Assembly: GCA_903885865.1 (NCBI GenBank)
Contig: CAISKH010000010.1
Location: 1-6,213 of the forward strand
DNA: 6,213 nt
From: an uncultured Mucilaginibacter sp.
GTDB taxonomy: Bacteria > Bacteroidota > Bacteroidia > Sphingobacteriales > Sphingobacteriaceae
Direction of reading: 5' to 3'
In this document: positions 1-6,213 of the stretch, piece after piece
How positions within the stretch are numbered: position 1 is the stretch's first letter
Layout of the letters: each line of letters starts with the position of its first letter
Notes under the pieces: generated by a model
Database searches by the model: none
Told to the model about the DNA's origin: nothing
What the model saw: only the letters and a program-made list of their open reading frames with translations
Program-made: the position numbers and the translations under genes

Positions 1-941
1 GAAACAGCACCGAACTAAAAGAGGTGGATATAGCCTACTATGACGCGCAGAAAATCCTACAAAAAGCGCTAAACCGCATACCTGAAAATTATATTAACCA
101 TCCACATATTATACGAGGCTTTTACCGGATGTACACTTTTGACGATGAAAAGCCACTGGAGCTATCAGAGGCTGTTTTTGACGTTTATAACTTCGGTTAT
201 GCTGATAAAAGGGCAGACTTATTTAGATTGATAAAAGCAAGGAGCGCAAAAAACAATCGTGATTTTAATGAGCTTGAGCTTGGCGAAAAACCAAATTCGG
301 TTTTTGAGTACGATATAGTAAACCACCTGTATGCCAGCGGCTTTTTAAACGACGAAGGATTAAAAAATCATAAATTTGATGTAATAGGGATCGTTGACAT
401 GAAAGGCTACCAGGCATACGAAATTGATTTCGAAGAAAACCCGGGATCTACAGGCGAAACATTTCGGGGTCAAATGTTCATTGATACCAAAACTTATGCC
501 TTTATCTATTTCGATTTTGGATTGAGCCCTTCAGGATTAGGATACCCGGGTAAAGGGAGTTTTATTAACCGCTCCTTGATGAGAATGGGGGAGGTAAATA
601 TCGACCCAACGCAAGATCATTCTAAGGTAAGCTACCAGGAAGTAGGGAATAAATGGGTGCTCTCAAACGTGGAAGGCGACGATGCCTTACATATTCAGGA
701 TTCCGTGTTAAATCATAATTATGTTGCGCACGTAAAGTTTAATTACCAGGTTACAGCTGTTGATACCGTACAAACAGCCTCTTTTAACTCTAAAATAGGC
801 CGCAATGAAAACATAAGCGACCGCGAGAATGATGAAAACGGAAAGTTTTGGAAAGATTATAATATTCTTTTGTCTGATTATGACACAGAGGATATTTTTA
901 AGCAGATACAGGACATCAATAAGGCAGTTAAGCAAAAATAA
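1..941 (+). CDS. Carboxypeptidase-like regulatory domain protein, C-terminal part (5' end outside window)
   Basis: The reading frame is open from the left edge (first full codon at base 3), so the GTG at 24 is an internal valine, not a start. The first visible residues, NSTELKEVDIAYYDAQKIL, resemble the junction seen in Bacteroidota surface proteins in which an N-terminal CarboxypepD_reg-like beta-sandwich (PF13715) ends in 'LKEV.V' and is followed by 'A..IL.KAL..IPENY...P...RGFYR'. Here that second part reads KALNRIPENYINHPHIIRGF. The remaining ~240 residues are rich in aromatic, charged and predicted beta-strand segments (for example the stretch ending IDTKTYAFIYFDFG), with no transmembrane helix. 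Family knowledge: such proteins are exported to the periplasm or outer membrane; no enzymatic activity is established and the carboxypeptidase name refers only to the regulatory fold. The signal peptide and regulatory domain would lie left of the window. The gene ends at TAA 939-941. It has no evident functional link to its neighbours. Confidence 0.72.
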   Translation, partial: NSTELKEVDIAYYDAQKILQKALNRIPENYINHPHIIRGFYRMYTFDDEKPLELSEAVFDVYNFGYADKRADLFRLIKARSAKNNRDFNELELGEKPNSVFEYDIVNHLYASGFLNDEGLKNHKFDVIGIVDMKGYQAYEIDFEENPGSTGETFRGQMFIDTKTYAFIYFDFGLSPSGLGYPGKGSFINRSLMRMGEVNIDPTQDHSKVSYQEVGNKWVLSNVEGDDALHIQDSVLNHNYVAHVKFNYQVTAVDTVQTASFNSKIGRNENISDRENDENGKFWKDYNILLSDYDTEDIFKQIQDINKAVKQK

Positions 942-969
942 GATGCGGCTCTTACCACGTCCCCATCCG

Positions 970-999
970 TTTTAAAATCAATAAAATTCTATACCTTTA
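970..999 (+). promoter_or_regulatory. Weak candidate Bacteroidota-type promoter for the GH92 gene
   Basis: The 108-base gap 942-1049 contains TACCTTTA at 992-999, which matches the Bacteroidota -7 element TAnnTTTG except at the last base. About 18 bases upstream is TTTT at 970-973, a poor match to the -33 element (TTTG/TTG). It is the best candidate in this gap and would put the transcription start near 1005, giving a leader of about 45 bases. Both boxes are imperfect in A/T-rich DNA, so this is a low-confidence call. Confidence 0.25.
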
Positions 1000-1005
1000 A
1001 TCCCA

Positions 1006-1018
1006 CCGGCATTGCCGG
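1006..1018 (+). other. Small GC hairpin in the GH92 leader
   Basis: CCGGC (1006-1010), ATT, GCCGG (1014-1018) is a perfect 5-bp inverted repeat in otherwise A/T-rich intergenic DNA. A second short inverted repeat, GGTT (1018-1021) and AACC (1025-1028), overlaps its right arm by one base, so the two stems compete. No T tract follows, so it does not look like an intrinsic terminator for the upstream gene. It may fold in the leader RNA of the GH92 gene, or be chance. Confidence 0.25.
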
Positions 1019-1049
1019 GTTGGAAACCTTTGTCCCTGAATTATTTTTC

Positions 1050-3350
1050 ATGAAAAAATTATCTGCAATCGCTATCCTGCTTTTAGCAACGGGAAGCATC
1101 TGTGCACAGCAGCACAAAAATCCTGTTGATTATGTAGATCCTTTTATTGGCTCACAAAGCGCCCGGTGGTTTGCTTTTACCCCGGCGGCACTTCCTTTTG
1201 GTATGGCTAAACTGGCCCCAATGAATACCGGTTTTAACGGCTATTCGGGCGGCGGCGGAAAGACAGGGTATGATTACAGGCAAACTACTATATTGGGTTT
1301 TGCCAATGTGCATGAATGGCAAACAGGCGGTATATTGGTTATGCCCACCGTTGGAAAACTAATTACCGTTCCAGGCGATGACAAAACTCCAAATATCCCC
1401 GGATTCAGGAGCACATTCCAAAAGGCCAATGAAAAGGCCGCCCCAGGATATTATTCTGTTTTGCTGGATAAGTACAATATCAAGGCTGAATTAACCTCTA
1501 CCATGCGGGTTGGCGTACATAAATACACATTCCCGGCATCAGACAGCGCGCATATAATTTTTGATACCGGGCACCTGTTAGGTGAAGCGGGCGGCTTTAG
1601 CTTTGGCGGCGCCGAAAGCAAGGACATATTGGGCGCGGGAATTGAAATACTGTCGCCGTCAAAATTACAGGGGTATACTATTGCCTTACCCGGTTACCAG
1701 GTATGGCGCAACGGACTCGAAAAAAAATCTATACGGGTTTATTTCGCAGCTACGCTCAGTAAACCAGCGGCATCCTTCGGCTGTTACCGTGATACTACGC
1801 ATAATAACAAACTGCGGGCGGAATACGGCAGAGGATGCGGAGCTTACCTGAACTTTAAAACAAAACAAGGCGAAGCTATTGAAGTAAGGGTAGCCGTTTC
1901 GTTTATAAGTACCGAACAGGCATGGAAAAATTTAAATGCCGAATATCATGGAGAATCATTCGCACAGGTGAGGGAAAGCGCCAAAAAAACATGGAACAGG
2001 GAACTTTCAAAAATTGAAGTATCAGGCGGTACCGAACAAAATAAGGTTAAATTTTATACCTCTCTTTACCAGGTATTGCTGGGCAGGGGCACTTGCAGCG
2101 ACGCGAACGGCAAGTACATTTCTAACAATAACGAGGTTAAACAAATACCATTAAAAAACGGGGTACCAACTTATAGCCATTACACTAATGACGCGTTATG
2201 GGGAGGTTATACCAATTTTATACAGCTTTGGTCGATGGCTTACCCCGAACATAGTAACTCTTATATCAAATGTATGCTGGATATATATGACGAAACGGGT
2301 TGGCTGCCCGATGGTGTAACTGCCGATAAGTTTATGCCGGGAATGGAATCAAACCAAACGTCGACCATCATAGCGAATGCCATAAACCGGGGCATTGCTA
2401 CGTTTGATATTCAGAAAGCATACAGGGCCTGTTTTAAAAATGAGACAGAATGGGTTGGCCGCCCGATAGGTGTAGGAAAACCTGATATGAGTTATTTTTG
2501 GCAGCTGGGCTATATTCCGGTTGATAAGAGCCCGCGGGCAGGTGGATCGCATACGCTTGAAAGCGCTTATACCGCCTGGGCAACTGCCCAGATCGCCAAA
2601 AAACTGGGCAAGACCGCCGATTATGATAAGTTAATGAAAGCTTCGCGAAACTGGGAAAACATGTATAGCCCCGAATACGGGTTTCTTTATACCAAAAACT
2701 CGGATGGTAATTTTATGCGCCCTTATAACCCGGCCTCCAGTAAAGGATTAGAAGAAGGAACGGCGCTGCAATATGCTTTCAATGTTCCGCATGATATTCC
2801 GGGCCTGGTAAACAAGATGGGGAAAGCAAGGTCGATCGCTTTTCTTGATAGTCTTTTTACAGTATCAGAAAAAGATAAATTTCATGACAGGGCCTATACC
2901 CAGGCTAATGAACCACCGCTGATAAACCCATACGTATTTAACTATGTTGGCCGGCCAGACCTTACCCAAAAATGGGTTAGGGCCATTATGGATACCTATT
3001 ATGATACCACCCCATTTGGCTATAAGGGGGCCGATGACGACCAGGGACAATTATCGGGTTGGTTTGTGTTGGCATCATTGGGCCTGTTTGATATCAGCGG
3101 CGGTTGCGGTGTAGATCAGCAACTGTATGTTCATGCACCGTTGTTCCCTAAAATAACCATTCATTTAAACAAGGCCTATTACAAAGCGGATAAGTTCACG
3201 ATCATTGCCAATAATTTTTCGGAAAAAAGCATCTATATCCGGTCGGCAAAGCTTAACGGCAATAATTTAAAAGAATTGCATTTTGCATATAATAAGTTGA
3301 ATGCCAATTCTTCGCTTACGCTGGAGTTGTCGGATACTCCAAAAAATTAA
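1050..3350 (+). CDS. Secreted glycoside hydrolase family 92 (alpha-mannosidase family), divergent subgroup
   Basis: GH92 enzymes are calcium-dependent, inverting exo-alpha-mannosidases that act on N-glycans and mannans, usually in the periplasm or at the cell surface. The ATG at 1050 is chosen because it opens a clean signal peptide (MKKLSAIAILLLATGSICA, cleavage likely before QQ; no good lipobox). The in-frame TTG at 1020 would bury this signal behind 10 residues. The mature protein runs through the family's two domains. The N-terminal beta-sandwich (about 25-310) starts VDYVDPFIGS and has PAALPFGMAKLAP at 45-57. The (alpha/alpha)6 catalytic domain (about 320-700) shows TNDALWGGY (379-387), GMESNQTS (431-438), HTLESAYTAW (501-510), EGTALQY (569-575) with the likely general-acid Glu569, NEP (620-622), and GADDDQGQ (660-667), whose Asp662/Asp664 match the general-base pair. 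It ends with the usual PKITIHL strand region; at 766 residues it is full length. Odd points: the common SHTHLSGTG loop reads ANVHEWQTG (85-93), and the usual SHH after NEP reads PLI (623-625). Family is clear; exact substrate is not. Confidence 0.93.
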   Translation: MKKLSAIAILLLATGSICAQQHKNPVDYVDPFIGSQSARWFAFTPAALPFGMAKLAPMNTGFNGYSGGGGKTGYDYRQTTILGFANVHEWQTGGILVMPTVGKLITVPGDDKTPNIPGFRSTFQKANEKAAPGYYSVLLDKYNIKAELTSTMRVGVHKYTFPASDSAHIIFDTGHLLGEAGGFSFGGAESKDILGAGIEILSPSKLQGYTIALPGYQVWRNGLEKKSIRVYFAATLSKPAASFGCYRDTTHNNKLRAEYGRGCGAYLNFKTKQGEAIEVRVAVSFISTEQAWKNLNAEYHGESFAQVRESAKKTWNRELSKIEVSGGTEQNKVKFYTSLYQVLLGRGTCSDANGKYISNNNEVKQIPLKNGVPTYSHYTNDALWGGYTNFIQLWSMAYPEHSNSYIKCMLDIYDETGWLPDGVTADKFMPGMESNQTSTIIANAINRGIATFDIQKAYRACFKNETEWVGRPIGVGKPDMSYFWQLGYIPVDKSPRAGGSHTLESAYTAWATAQIAKKLGKTADYDKLMKASRNWENMYSPEYGFLYTKNSDGNFMRPYNPASSKGLEEGTALQYAFNVPHDIPGLVNKMGKARSIAFLDSLFTVSEKDKFHDRAYTQANEPPLINPYVFNYVGRPDLTQKWVRAIMDTYYDTTPFGYKGADDDQGQLSGWFVLASLGLFDISGGCGVDQQLYVHAPLFPKITIHLNKAYYKADKFTIIANNFSEKSIYIRSAKLNGNNLKELHFAYNKLNANSSLTLELSDTPKN

Positions 3351-3398
3351 AAAATGACAAACAGGCAATATCCCCGCTTGTTATAAATACAGGTTGGG

Positions 3399-4190
3399 AT
3401 GAAAAAAAAAGAAGAAGTAAAGTATTTCGATACGGAGTGGGGAGATATGCAAACCTGCCTTAAACTTTATATGCGGAAAGAGGTACAGGAAGACCTGCAT
3501 TGTTTCAGGGTGCAGGTTAAAAAAATACTTGCCTTTTTAATATTAGCAGACAGTGCTGAAGACCACCCCAAATTTACAAAAGCATTCAAACCCGTCAAAA
3601 AGGTTTTTAAAGAGGCCGGCGACATCAGGACCGCTTATATTAATTTGGAACTGATCAAAACTTACCAAACAACCGACGGTACGCTTGTAAACAGCCAGCA
3701 GCACCTGATGGAACAAGCCGCTAAAAAATTCAGATCGAACAAAATTAAACATCTTGAAAAAATAAAAGTCGTACATAAAACGCTTGTAAAGGAAATAAAA
3801 CCGCTGGGCAATATGCCTGTCAACCTGTTTTACCGACAGTACCTGGAGCAAATTTCAGATTCCCTTGCGGACGTTAAGTTTACTGATGAGTTGCATCAAT
3901 GCCGCAAACTGATCAAAAATTTAATGTATAATAATAAATTGGTTCACCCACTGCTAAACACTGGCTTTAATGAAGATTACGCGGACCAGGTACAAAAAGC
4001 CATCGGCGAATGGCACGATAATGTTATGGCGACAGCGCTTTTTTTAAATAGTGAAATAAAAGATGAACCAGCAATTTCCGGCTTAAAAAAAGAGCATACA
4101 AAACTAAAAAACAATATAATCAACCTCGTTAAAGATTTTTATACCCGGGCTACTATGGTTGTTGAGTTGCCTTTTGAGCAGTTAGGTTAG
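3399..4190 (+). CDS. Stand-alone CHAD-domain protein (probable polyphosphate-binding)
   Basis: CHAD (conserved histidine alpha-helical domain, PF05235) is a helical bundle with a basic groove that binds inorganic polyphosphate. It often occurs with CYTH/triphosphate tunnel enzymes or on polyphosphate granules. The 263-residue product has the two-fold repeat of the family. The first half has LHCFRVQVKK (33-42, His34 with Arg37, Lys41, Lys42) and VFKEAGDIRTAY (69-80, the counterpart of 'LG..RD'). The second half has LHQCRKLIKNLMY (165-177, His166, Arg169, Lys170) and VQKAIGEWHDNVMAT (198-212, His206-Asp207). It is lysine-rich and has no signal peptide or membrane segment, so it is presumably cytoplasmic. 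No CYTH domain is fused to it. The start ATG lies 48 bases after the GH92 stop, preceded by AGG and GGG at 3391-3398; no promoter or terminator is evident in the gap, so co-transcription with GH92 is possible. The ORF is A/T-richer than its neighbours, mainly because of its Lys/Asn content. The domain is well supported; the physiological role is inferred. Confidence 0.85.
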   Translation: MKKKEEVKYFDTEWGDMQTCLKLYMRKEVQEDLHCFRVQVKKILAFLILADSAEDHPKFTKAFKPVKKVFKEAGDIRTAYINLELIKTYQTTDGTLVNSQQHLMEQAAKKFRSNKIKHLEKIKVVHKTLVKEIKPLGNMPVNLFYRQYLEQISDSLADVKFTDELHQCRKLIKNLMYNNKLVHPLLNTGFNEDYADQVQKAIGEWHDNVMATALFLNSEIKDEPAISGLKKEHTKLKNNIINLVKDFYTRATMVVELPFEQLG

Positions 4191-4206
4191 CGTCAAGCCT
4201 TTCAAT

Positions 4207-6084
4207 TTAAAAATCTAAATTCTCTGTAATACGTTTGCCCTCTTTAATAAATGTATTTATATATAGGTTGATCCGTTGCTTTGCCACTTCCAAACTACTA
4301 TTGTTCAGGTTAATGTTTAGTAGGTCAACAAACCACGGGAATTTAACTTCGCTTACTACATATATATCTGCTATTTCGCGGGCAATAGGGAGTGTTGTGG
4401 TTTTTGATTCATCAAAAACATCCTTATTACTTGCCGCCAGCAGTTTTTTATATTCTTCCTCCATCAGCCGGTTAAATATTTCTTTCGAAAATACATCACC
4501 TGTTTTTACCCCTGTTTCCGGGTCGTCGTCCGTAAAAACGGCGCCTTTATGCAGCCATTCCCACAGTATACTTAAACGTATCTCGCCGGTAGCCATATCT
4601 TCCATCAGATATAAAACATCGTCATTGCCAAAAAAATCGGCGGCTTTCAGGGCGGCTGCCTGCATACCCTGGCCAAAAGCGTTGCCGTATTGTATAGCAA
4701 CACTCAACAGGTTACGCGCCCCGCGTATGGTAGTTGGGGCAGGTTCTATTAACACCAGTCCATCGGCATCCTGCTGCGAATAAGTTGCCGGAGGGAATTT
4801 CCTTCCCAACTGGTTCGCTTCGCCAACCTTCTCCCAAACTGGCCTTACAATATTTACCATTTTCCAGTGGGCCACCCATTTTCCGCTGGCTCCTTCGCGT
4901 TGTTCGCGCTCTGCCCCGGCTATGGCTTTTTCCATACTGGCCGAAACACCCGCTGCCGAACCTACCGGGATATTAGGCTCCATCCCACCCTGCCATAAGG
5001 CGAAATTGCCCTTGCTATCAGGTGTGTTCACTACCCGCCGCACCCTGTCCTCATAAATGCGCATATAGCCATAGGTCATTAATATCGACTCGATATTGGG
5101 GTTGATAAAACCCTTATCCCAGCCCATAGCATCGGCTACGCTGTTTATATAGTCCCATCGCCCGGTATTGTACCCAACAAAATGTTTGCCTAACACGGCC
5201 CTTATCTCCATTAACTGGTAGGTTGCTTCTAACTGTTCAACCAGTAAATAAACTTTTATAGTTCCAATCGCTATGCCGAGATGGTTTTCAAGGGCAGTGA
5301 GCATTTCATTCCATACCGCGGCCTCTTCGACTTTCTGTATTTTAGGCAGGTATAATACTATTGATGATCCCTCTTGTTGCAATTGGCGATAATTGTTTAC
5401 CACATACAGTACCAGGTCGACTATTGAGGCTGCCATTGCTACCCCGTCCGCGTCGCGGATATGGCGGTCATCCAGGTGCAGCCCGCGCGCGCGGAACATT
5501 TTAGTAGTAAAATTGAGCTGTTCTTTCCAATCGGTAATAATATTGCGGCCCAAAAAGCCCATAGCCCACTCATTCATTTGTCCAGCTACCTGTTCGGCCA
5601 CCTTTAAAAAAATGGGGTCCTTGCGTATGGCGAGCTTAAGATTGCGCTGATTATCCAACGACATGGAGCCGGTTTGCCCTAAGGCATCTTCCCCGTCAAA
5701 CATCCACCCGTCGGCGCCCGAAAGCAAGGCATACGCCACGTTACGAATACTGCTTTCCAAAGGCGCGTTTGGTTTTGCGGCTGGGCCGGTACCCTGTATC
5801 CATTGCCGTTGCAGATCGGCAGGTATAACCGAGCCTTCAAATTTTCCGTCTCGCGCATCCTGAACTTTTATATTGGTGCGGGCGATATAACTTTGGGGAT
5901 CAGGAAAGGTGATCCTGGTTTTATTTTGATAACGCTCCGTCCGCTTTTGAATGCGCGCAGCCATAACTTCTTTAATAACCGCATTAAAATGTGCGAGGGC
6001 CTCAAGCGCCGCAAGGGCTTCGGGTGTATAAACGTCGCCGTAAGTTTTTTGCAGGTTACCCCTTATCTCAATAGTATCAGCCAT
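4207..6084 (-). CDS. aceB: Malate synthase, A type, with C-terminal extension
   Basis: Malate synthase condenses glyoxylate with acetyl-CoA to (S)-malate and CoA in the cytoplasm (glyoxylate shunt or glycolate/glyoxylate use). The whole protein follows the E. coli AceB pattern: IPADLQRQWIQGTGP (87-101), GWMFDGEDA (126-134), FRARGLHLDDRH (197-208), VLYLPKIQKVEEAAVWNE (243-260), LLVEQLEA (280-287), KHFVGYNTGRWDYI (300-313), GGM..NIP (366-373), GKWVAH (401-406) and LMEDMATGEI (493-502). Expected active-site residues are present: Arg200, metal ligands Glu283 and Asp311, and catalytic base Asp496. Glu283-Asp311 spacing is 28, as in E. coli (250-278). Differences: 625 residues against about 533, much of the excess in a ~40-residue C-terminal tail; AHP is AHW (405-407); GGMAAFIP is GGMEPNIP; the signature has GYN..WDYIN in place of GLN..WDYIF; LMEDAATAEIS is LMEDMATGEIR. 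The ATG at 6084 follows lutC by 22 bases, with an A/T-rich leader and no Shine-Dalgarno. A related activity on another 2-oxoacid is possible. Confidence 0.85.
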   Translation of the reverse strand: MADTIEIRGNLQKTYGDVYTPEALAALEALAHFNAVIKEVMAARIQKRTERYQNKTRITFPDPQSYIARTNIKVQDARDGKFEGSVIPADLQRQWIQGTGPAAKPNAPLESSIRNVAYALLSGADGWMFDGEDALGQTGSMSLDNQRNLKLAIRKDPIFLKVAEQVAGQMNEWAMGFLGRNIITDWKEQLNFTTKMFRARGLHLDDRHIRDADGVAMAASIVDLVLYVVNNYRQLQQEGSSIVLYLPKIQKVEEAAVWNEMLTALENHLGIAIGTIKVYLLVEQLEATYQLMEIRAVLGKHFVGYNTGRWDYINSVADAMGWDKGFINPNIESILMTYGYMRIYEDRVRRVVNTPDSKGNFALWQGGMEPNIPVGSAAGVSASMEKAIAGAEREQREGASGKWVAHWKMVNIVRPVWEKVGEANQLGRKFPPATYSQQDADGLVLIEPAPTTIRGARNLLSVAIQYGNAFGQGMQAAALKAADFFGNDDVLYLMEDMATGEIRLSILWEWLHKGAVFTDDDPETGVKTGDVFSKEIFNRLMEEEYKKLLAASNKDVFDESKTTTLPIAREIADIYVVSEVKFPWFVDLLNINLNNSSLEVAKQRINLYINTFIKEGKRITENLDF

Positions 6085-6106
6085 AGATGGTTATATTTTT
6101 ATAAGA

Positions 6107-6213
6107 TCATTTAACAATAAATACAGTCATGGTTAAAGGCCCATGCGCGCCAAGCACCAGCGCCTGTTCAATATCGGCTGTTTTTGAAGGGCCGCCAATA
6201 AAACCACTAAAGC
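6107..6213 (-). CDS. lutC: LUD-domain protein, LutC-like, C-terminal end (5' part outside window)
   Basis: This is too short to stand out as an ORF but is clear on the minus strand: 34 codons from the right edge to the TGA (plus-strand bases 6107-6109). They read FSGFIGGPSKTADIEQAL, then VLGAHGPLTMTVFIVK. The C-terminus of LutC/YkgG proteins typically reads 'ISGPSRTADIE..LV.GVHGP..L.V.L'. The GPSKTADIE and GAHGP blocks match this well, and LutB, the other LUD protein of the system, ends differently (iron-sulphur domain and tail). Family knowledge: LutABC (LldEFG) is an iron-sulphur L-lactate oxidation complex giving pyruvate, and LutC is its small LUD subunit. LutA and LutB would be expected just right of the window, which I cannot see. 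The gene is followed by malate synthase after 22 bases on the same strand, so the two are probably co-transcribed. Confidence 0.72.
   Translation of the reverse strand, partial: FSGFIGGPSKTADIEQALVLGAHGPLTMTVFIVK

Noticed and set aside
24..26. GTG as the start of the first gene
   Set aside because: The frame is open to the left edge, and the upstream residues (NSTELKE) fit the end of the regulatory domain of this protein type, so the gene simply begins outside the window.
708..935. Minus-strand 75-residue hydrophobic reading frame
   Set aside because: It lies antisense inside the conserved first gene; its hydrophobicity follows from the complementary A/T-rich codons.
1020..1049. In-frame TTG start for the GH92 gene, adding METFVPELFF
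   Set aside because: It would place 10 non-signal residues before a textbook signal peptide that begins at the ATG at 1050, and it overlaps the small hairpin region.
3360..3382. Inverted repeat AACAGGC / GCTTGTT between GH92 and CHAD, considered as a terminator
   Set aside because: The stem is 7 bp with a G-U pair and a 9-base loop, is weak, and has no T tract after it.
4204..4221. A/T-only palindrome AATTTA / TAAATT as a bidirectional terminator
   Set aside because: The stem is only six A-T pairs, no T run follows on either strand, and much of it is coding sequence at the malate synthase end.
4235..6114. Several plus-strand reading frames (4235-4783, 4734-4976, 5393-5650, 5663-5863, 5803-6114)
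   Set aside because: They are antisense to the well-supported malate synthase gene, have composition typical of shadow frames (Ser/Arg/Pro rich) and show no recognisable domain.
1..6213. Search for tRNA/rRNA, CRISPR repeats, transposase genes, att sites or long repeats
   Set aside because: Nothing convincing was seen by eye on either strand; intergenic space is small (108, 48, 16 and 22 bases).

Overview
The window looks like an ordinary chromosomal segment from a Bacteroidota bacterium, most likely of the Sphingobacteriaceae (Mucilaginibacter/Pedobacter type). This is inferred from the gene families (a CarboxypepD_reg-type surface protein, a secreted GH92 glycosidase), the A/T-rich leaders without a clear Shine-Dalgarno sequence, and the moderate GC content. 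No RNA gene, insertion sequence, CRISPR array or phage gene was seen.

Layout. The left half is transcribed rightward. It holds the C-terminal part of a carboxypeptidase-like regulatory domain protein (1-941, cut by the left edge), a 108-base gap with a weak candidate promoter and a small GC hairpin, a full-length secreted glycoside hydrolase family 92 protein (1050-3350), and, 48 bases further on, a stand-alone CHAD-domain protein (3399-4190). The right half is transcribed leftward. It holds the last 34 codons of a LutC-like LUD-domain protein (6107-6213, cut by the right edge), followed after 22 bases by a 625-residue malate synthase of the A type (4207-6084). The CHAD and malate synthase genes converge with only 16 bases between their stop codons.

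How the genes may work together. The GH92 enzyme should trim alpha-mannose-type sugars outside the cytoplasm. It belongs to a divergent subgroup in which two motifs lining the leaving-sugar subsite are changed, so its linkage preference is open. The CHAD protein probably binds polyphosphate; its place behind GH92 may be only positional. The lutC-malate synthase pair looks like part of one operon for 2-hydroxyacid use: LUD/Lut proteins oxidise L-lactate (possibly also glycolate), and malate synthase condenses glyoxylate with acetyl-CoA to give malate.

I do not see a clearly new system. The points most worth a second look are the pairing of lutC with a variant malate synthase and the altered substrate-site motifs of the GH92 enzyme.
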